Shown here piece by piece: positions 58,560 through 64,000 of a DNA stretch of 64,000 nucleotides (its first letter is position 1; each line of letters begins with the position of its first letter). Below the pieces are notes generated by a model. The model ran no database searches. It was not told the DNA's origin and saw only the letters and a list, made by a program, of their open reading frames with translations. The DNA comes from Plecoglossus altivelis (Eukaryota > Chordata > Actinopteri > Osmeriformes > Plecoglossidae), in the NCBI GenBank assembly GCA_036571765.1, contig BROE01000023.1:2486688-2550687 (forward strand), in the 5' to 3' direction. Made by a program: the position numbers and the translations under genes.

Positions 58560-58740
58560 GTCTAGCTCGCCTCACGCTCCAGCACATGTTATCTAGAGCC
58601 GGGCTTCCTCCCCAAAGGCTATACCGTAAAACAGTGTTGCCAAGCCCAGATCAATCTGCCAAGTTGGACTTGCCTTGAGGTACACCGTTTTGCAAGCCTG
58701 CCGCGTCCCATTCAATTAATAGCGCTAGGGGGTGTCTGTA
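58560..58740. promoter_or_regulatory. CNE-like block with NFI-type half-sites
   Basis: GTTGCCAAGCCC at about 58,637-58,648, CTGCCAAGTTGGAC at about 58,656-58,669 and ACTTGCC close by are NFI (TTGGC/GCCAA)-type half-sites. CAATTAATAGCG follows. Repeat-free and compact. Compositional call. Confidence 0.25.
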
Positions 58741-58940
58741 AACGGTACTCTGGGACGTCCCCTAGCAATCTGGCAACCCTCTCTCTCCGACATAACCTGT
58801 GGATGGAATCCTATAGCGGTCTGCTTTGGCAGTGTTTGCCAGTTTATTTCTGTATTGTTGGCCTGTCTCGCAGGTAACCATACATCTCTACACCCTGCGA
58901 GACTTTGCCAGAAGCCTGCCGATACTGACCGCAGCCGGAG

Positions 58941-58959
58941 CCCCCCCCCCCCCCCCCCC
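58941..58959. repeat. C19 homopolymer
   Basis: Nineteen consecutive C, seen directly; assembly-sensitive. Confidence 0.85.
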
Positions 58960-61512
58960 TGTTATTGGTTAGCTGGCGAGGTCACGTCCTATGGCCATCT
59001 GTCTGGAGCTGCAGTCAGGGCCACCCTTAACTCCTCTCCTCTTAACTTTATTCAAATAAAGAATTGGATCGACCGGGTTTCGCTGCGGTCTGTGAAGTTG
59101 AGGAGCTTTACATTCCGGATACAGTCATGCAGTTATTAGGCTCGTGTCAGCAGTCTCCATGGATGCAGTACTTGCTCCTATTGAGGATTTAGGGTGTTTC
59201 ACACTTATTCTGAAGGAAATAGTTCTGAAATTGAGTTTTAGTAGCGTGCGTCACACAATATTGAGGTGTCGGATGATGTCAGTGAAAACGACAGTTTGCC
59301 CGTAACACCAACCGTCAAATTCCCCTCGTCCCTAACCTCCCTCACTGTTCAGACCAACCACCTGCAGGAATACAATTTAGAATATGACCAATGCATTTTG
59401 ACATCTCATTCTCTATACTCATATAAATACTTTGCAAGCCATATTGTTACACAAGGACGCATTTGACTTGCTTGACAGTTGAATAATTGAATCATTCCAC
59501 TGTTCCTGAGACCTCTCAGAAGCCCATAATCTAGCCTGACGTAGAGGTAAGACGTTTTCTGTTGAACTCAGATTCCTCAGGTATTCCTGTCCCGAGGATT
59601 AATCTCCGTGTCTGGACGCCGATATCAAAAGTGATGGATTGCAGTACGGGCAAGGCCAAAGTGGGCCTTTTCTGTGGCGCTATCTCATACAGACTCCAAT
59701 CTGAATGTCATAGTCCCCAACACATCAAACAGCCTTTCCCCTCCCTTGTCATTTCACCATTCTGGTCCTCCCCATCGTTTATAGGCCTGATTGAAATGTT
59801 AAAATCCTGTCTCTATGATGCATATATTTTTCAGTTAATTGAGGTTCTTAGGAACGGATCGTTTGTAAACTGAAACACAGTATGTGTGAGTATTCAAGCG
59901 AAGTCGTCTTGGGTGAAACGATGACCTTACAGATTATGCTCTTGGAGTTGTTTACGTTTTTCGTGAAGGTCACCAAACTGTACTTCGTTTCGAACGGTCT
60001 TTGCTATAAAGAATTTAGTTACTTAAAAGTATCCACCCTAGAGGGAGTGGTACTGGTAATCAAATGTTAGTTTTTGGAGCTTGCAGTTTAAAAAACAAAT
60101 TATTTAGCTATGGTTCCAAAGTAGAAATAAGGAGAACTCGGTAGACGTTACCTCTGAATGCACTTTCAAAAGAGCATTTGTTGATCCGTAATATTCGTTA
60201 TATAATAAAAACATACAAAAAGCCATTGAGACTCAGCTCTCATTTCACAAAAGTATTGAACATACAATATTAATGATCAAGCTTTTCAAGCAGGGGTTTA
60301 AAAACGTTTTTCTTTGTAAACTAAGATCAAAAGCAACTTGACATGAAAATCCCAAAAAGTCCTCCAGTTTGCACTGAATTTCAGCAGCAATTGTTTATTG
60401 AAGCCAGCCCCCCCCTCTCCCCCCTCCCCCAGACAGACAAACACTACCACACACAAATGCAAACACACAAATACACACACACCTGTCACAGTCAGGGACT
60501 AATTGACCTCATCTGGCCATTTGACTTGAAAGTCCTTTTGAAGATGCACGGTTGGGACTGACATTGATGCTGTTTATTCTACTGTCCTCGCTAGGCTTCC
60601 GAAAAGTAAAACAGATTCCTGATGGCTTTCGATAGCAAGAGTGACTGTAAATATGACAAAGGCAATGACAGTCATAACCATCATCATCATTATCGCAAAG
60701 CCCCTGTGTCTTTGCAACTCTAATCCCTCCCTCCTGCGCTCTAAGCCAGGTGTGAGCTCTCTCTTGTGCTGACTCCTCTATTTCTCCATTGTTCAGCTTC
60801 GAAGCCATCAAAACCCCAATCTCTGCTAAACTGAATCCAATATCAGGACACACAATTAGCACACGGCTCTGAGGGGAGGACTGCAACACGCAGCATTTTC
60901 GATCCCCCCCAAATAAATAAATGTAAAAAAAAGTCAATTTGCCCTCGACAGTAAGACAATTGTAGCTTTCTGTACAGACCCACCAAAACCAGAAGAGCAC
61001 CGTGGTTACAGTATGCAAATGTGCAGACGTTGCACAATGCTGCCATGTAGAATTCCTAACCACCTCTCACAGTCCAATATCTGCACAAAAAAAAGCTAAA
61101 ATGCTGATCCGCCAAAATGGCTGTCTGAGGCGTAATAGCCTCCTCCGAGCGAAGATACGCATAAGGGCTCAGTGTTTACTGGTTATCAATCTGACTGTGA
61201 CACTTCGACGCAAGGCTAAATTCCATTTGAAGTCATACTCAGGTTTCCAGAGGTGTGAGACAAGTGGATAGTTGTTTTGCCTGGTGGGAAGGCATGCTAA
61301 ATGTGCAAGGTCCTATCTACTATTTATCACCCTAGTTACTGAATTTATTCAAATTCACTGAGAAACGTCTGTGCCATTTATTTTGACAATCATATATGTA
61401 TCAATATGTGGATGGTCTATCAGACGCTCATTTAACAAGATACTAAAGTTAGATTTCAGTCTAACAAGCTATGTCAGTCTGACAAGCATGGTCATGTAAT
61501 GAAATAAATTCA
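58960..61512. other. Unique A/T-rich non-coding DNA
   Basis: Short open frames only, none recognised. C-rich patch near 60,409-60,431 and CA words near 60,441-60,482. AAATATTG/TTATATAATAAA words near 60,190-60,280. Nothing distinct. Confidence 0.4.
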
Positions 61513-61513
61513 A

Positions 61514-61540
<27 letters not shown>
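61513..61540. repeat. (AT)n microsatellite
   Basis: About thirteen AT dinucleotides followed by a short A-run. Confidence 0.9.
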
Positions 61541-61545
<5 letters not shown>

Positions 61546-62690
61546 AACAATGTTTCCCATTCCTGTTTCAACTTCTGCAGTTTCCTCCATATCGAGTTTG
61601 ATTGGCAGTGGTTTCACAAACTAAGCCAGGGAGGAAGGGTCAGATTCCTGGAACGTAATTGTCTGGAAAGCAGCCGCCCACTCCAAAATGTGAAACTGAC
61701 GTTCTACTAGAACTGAGCTTAAGAGCCTGCAGTATGAATACACCCATTTTAAAAGAGAAGCGCCAGACTCGAAAGTGATACACGGTTTAGGGTTGTAGTA
61801 TCCGTTCTTCACAGAGGACTACCATGCGACCAAAATCAGACTACAACTGCACAAGTCAATAGCTGAGCTCGAATCCTTTTTGGGCATCTTTAACAGTCAG
61901 CTTACTTCAAATCCCCGCTAGCTTAACTACTAGTGAATCCCCCATTTTCTGCTCTCCTTTTGCTCTGTGTGCTGTACCTCTGGAGAGATCGATACATCCC
62001 TGGTGTTGAGAGGAGCTAAACGTGAAGCATAGCTGGTAACAAGCTGCCCTACAACTATTAGGTCAGGTTCATTGATTGATTGGTCCATAAACTCCTGTTT
62101 CAAGACTACCTCCCCATGAAATTCCCAGTTTACCCCAAAACCTAGGTGTAAACATTTTTATATACAGCCTGTGTGTGTGTGCCTTCTGAAAAGTACTTTT
62201 CCAAAGCCTTTGTGTCTTGTATTGGAAGAGGATGAGGCTGTATATCACACATGTACCACAAGAGAATATGAATGCTCTTCCAGAAGGGACCTTGTTGGGC
62301 AACATAATATGCAGGGATATAGCCAGCACATTACCAAGAGCTAACTTTTTTTTTTAATTAATCTTGTCTTATTGACAAAAAACAATAAGTGATCAATGAT
62401 TTATTGATAAATACATGATCAATGTTGTTTGATAATGTGATGATTCATCGTTGCAATTAAAAAAACACACATGGCGCGGAATCAATATGACCTCATATCC
62501 ACCATGCACTCAAAGCTACCTGTGACACATGCCTGGGGAAAATTAATTGGAGAAACGATAACATCTCCATCGGTGCTCATATCATTACACTCCGGCAGGT
62601 CAGCCATGGGTCTCTCTGGCCCCTCACTCCCTCTCTCCTCCTTTACGCCCTCTCGCTAGCCGGACGCCCAAAAGGGCAACACATAATCGA
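61541..62690. other. Unique A/T-rich non-coding DNA
   Basis: T9 near 62,347-62,355; TGATCAATGATTTATTGATAAAT-like words at 62,391-62,413 give an ATTGAT/ATCAAT cluster. No gene recognised. Confidence 0.4.
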
Positions 62691-62739
62691 AACCTCCTGT
62701 GTAAAACAAGCAAGGGACATTAGTCTTTGGTCAGCACAC

Positions 62740-62930
62740 ACTAAATGGACGATGACCTATCACAACGTGGGTTGAAACACCTTTCGAAAGGTGGCGTGGC
62801 TAAACGCCTTTACAGTCCCAGCTCCCATTCTGGGCTTTTCAACACTGACATTACAAGCATGACGGTGCAATAATGGAATTATTGTGCAAGCTGGCATTTG
62901 CCTCTAAGTTAATCCGGTGAGTTTCAGTGC
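62740..62930. promoter_or_regulatory. CNE-like block with two palindromes
   Basis: A perfect 16-bp palindrome CACCTTTCGAAAGGTG lies at 62,778-62,793, and about 75 bp on, CAATAAT and ATTATTG form a 7-bp inverted repeat around GGA (62,869-62,885). Sequence between is unique. Two dyads in about 110 bp are unusual outside repeats; dimeric factor binding is a possible explanation. Confidence 0.3.
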
Positions 62931-63506
62931 CTTACATTTGTACACTGGGGTACATCAGCCCTTTCACCGTAAATATCACAACATTTGTGCTACTTCCCAT
63001 CTGAAATGGGGGGCAAATCACTAGTGCCCCCTCCCTTAGAGAGGGAGGAGGCTCCTGTTTCAACTTGATTCACTTGGTTTTTGCACTTTGAAGACGAGTG
63101 AAGCGTACACCAGCATTCAACAATCTGCAGTAAGGTCTACACCATCGTCACGAAAAGAATATAGTCCAACAGCTTTAGTTGAACGATAGAATTTCTTCCC
63201 AGGAACCCCAGTGACCAAAGACATAACTTTTAAGGGGCTGATAGACGTAATTATATGAGAATATTCCAGAAGCTTTTTGTCGTTACGTGTTTCAGAGAAG
63301 GCAACGGCTGATCCGTGTGAATAATAAACCACAATATAAAAGCTTCATGTCATGATCTAAGAAAAAGAGCGGTGTGGTTTAGTAGTAGCCCTACTGTCAC
63401 GTACTGTCGACGCTCTGGATTCATAACTTCTGTGGCGTGACACATATTCCTATTTATACAGCTCGAGCAGGCACACTGTCCCTCATCAAACAGCAGACTA
63501 GACAGC
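62931..63506. other. Unique non-coding DNA
   Basis: No gene or repeat recognised between the dyad-containing block and the terminal CT tract. Confidence 0.4.
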
Positions 63507-63750
63507 GCAATACCTCTCTCTCTGTCTGTCTCCCTCCCTCTCTCTTTCTGTCTGTCTCCCTCTCTTTCTGTCTGTCTCTCTCTCTCCCTCTCTCTCTCTC
63601 TCTGTATGTCTGACTGTCCGTCTCCCTCTCTCTCTCTGTCTTCCTCTCTCTTTCTTTCCCTCTCTCTGTCTCCCTCTCTCTCTTTCTGTCTGCCTCCTTT
63701 TCTCTCTGTCTGTCCGTCTCCCTCCCTCCCTCCCTCTACGTCTGCCCCCC
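63507..63750. repeat. Polypyrimidine tract with TCTGTCTG words
   Basis: TCTCTCTCTGTCTGTCTCCC-type sequence, C/T plus periodic G. Minus-strand frames read as Arg/Glu/Asp/Gln repeats and are artefacts. Confidence 0.88.
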
Positions 63751-64000
63751 TCCCACACACACACATTTTTCTCTCCTGCCTTAATAAGCAGCGCTCGCTC
63801 CATGCATGGTGGAGGTGAGCGCGCTCCTTCTCGCTCTTTCAGACAGACAGCAGGTGAAACAGCCGTGCCCGTCCGTCAACTCAGGTCCATCTCATTTCAC
63901 TCAGGCGCTGCTGCCAGCGTGCTCGCCTTGTTTACGGGCTACCGGGCCGTACAACCTCCAACGCCAAGTCTCCAATTTGTCTGCGCATAGCAACAAAAAA
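63751..64000. other. CpG-containing unique DNA at window end
   Basis: After a short CA run (63,754-63,764) the sequence becomes CpG-containing (GAGCGCGCTCC at 63,817-63,827, a short palindrome) with an open frame 63,802-63,990 that is not recognised. It could be the edge of another regulatory or promoter region cut by the window. Confidence 0.3.

Noticed and set aside
1..64000. Known microRNA, tRNA, snRNA or SINE sequences
   Set aside because: I looked by eye for familiar microRNA seeds, tRNA B-box patterns and salmonid SINE heads and found none convincing; a covariance-model and RepeatMasker run would be needed to exclude them.

Overview
The window reads as vertebrate, most likely teleost fish, nuclear DNA with no recognisable intact protein-coding gene. 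The reasons are dense CA/TG, GA/CT and TA microsatellites, long C and G homopolymers, A/T-rich unique DNA with scattered homeobox-, SOX- and GATA-like motifs, and one decayed Tc1/mariner transposon of the type abundant in salmonid and pike genomes. The salmonid/esocid assignment is an inference from that transposon family; 'teleost' is the safer statement. I see no bacterial, phage, plasmid, CRISPR, tRNA or rRNA features.

Layout. (1) 1-15.9 kb is non-coding DNA with small simple repeats, a 21-bp palindrome at 5.1 kb, CNE-like blocks at 8.6-9.4 and 10.1-10.4 kb, and a Tc1-like element at 10,978-12,432 whose minus-strand transposase is a pseudogene. (2) 15.9-16.7 kb is the only place that looks like the start of a transcription unit: a TATA-less GC-enriched stretch followed on the + strand by three exon-like segments with consensus splice signals, separated by two very short introns (135 and 136 bp). 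No ATG-initiated reading frame runs through them, so they look like untranslated 5' exons of a gene whose coding part lies beyond the window, or a non-coding RNA. I could not name the gene. (3) 16.7-64 kb would then be a long first intron or flanking desert. It alternates CNE-like blocks (20.3, 22.6, 26.5, 28.1, 30.7, 37.1, 39.2, 40.6, 41.7, 46.4, 48.5, 51.6, 52.1, 54.8, 58.6 and 62.8 kb) with repeats: two or three minisatellites (34.2, 42.4, 47.9 kb), a 17-copy 9-bp array (35.65 kb), and long polypyrimidine/polypurine tracts, the largest about 620 nt at 45.1 kb.

The overall picture fits a regulatory landscape around a developmental gene, but conservation cannot be measured from one sequence, so every regulatory call is low confidence. 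Most long open frames in the window lie in low-complexity repeat DNA, often open on both strands, and are not annotated as genes. I did not find a novel biological system; the best leads are the mini-intron 5' exon cluster and several compact motif clusters.
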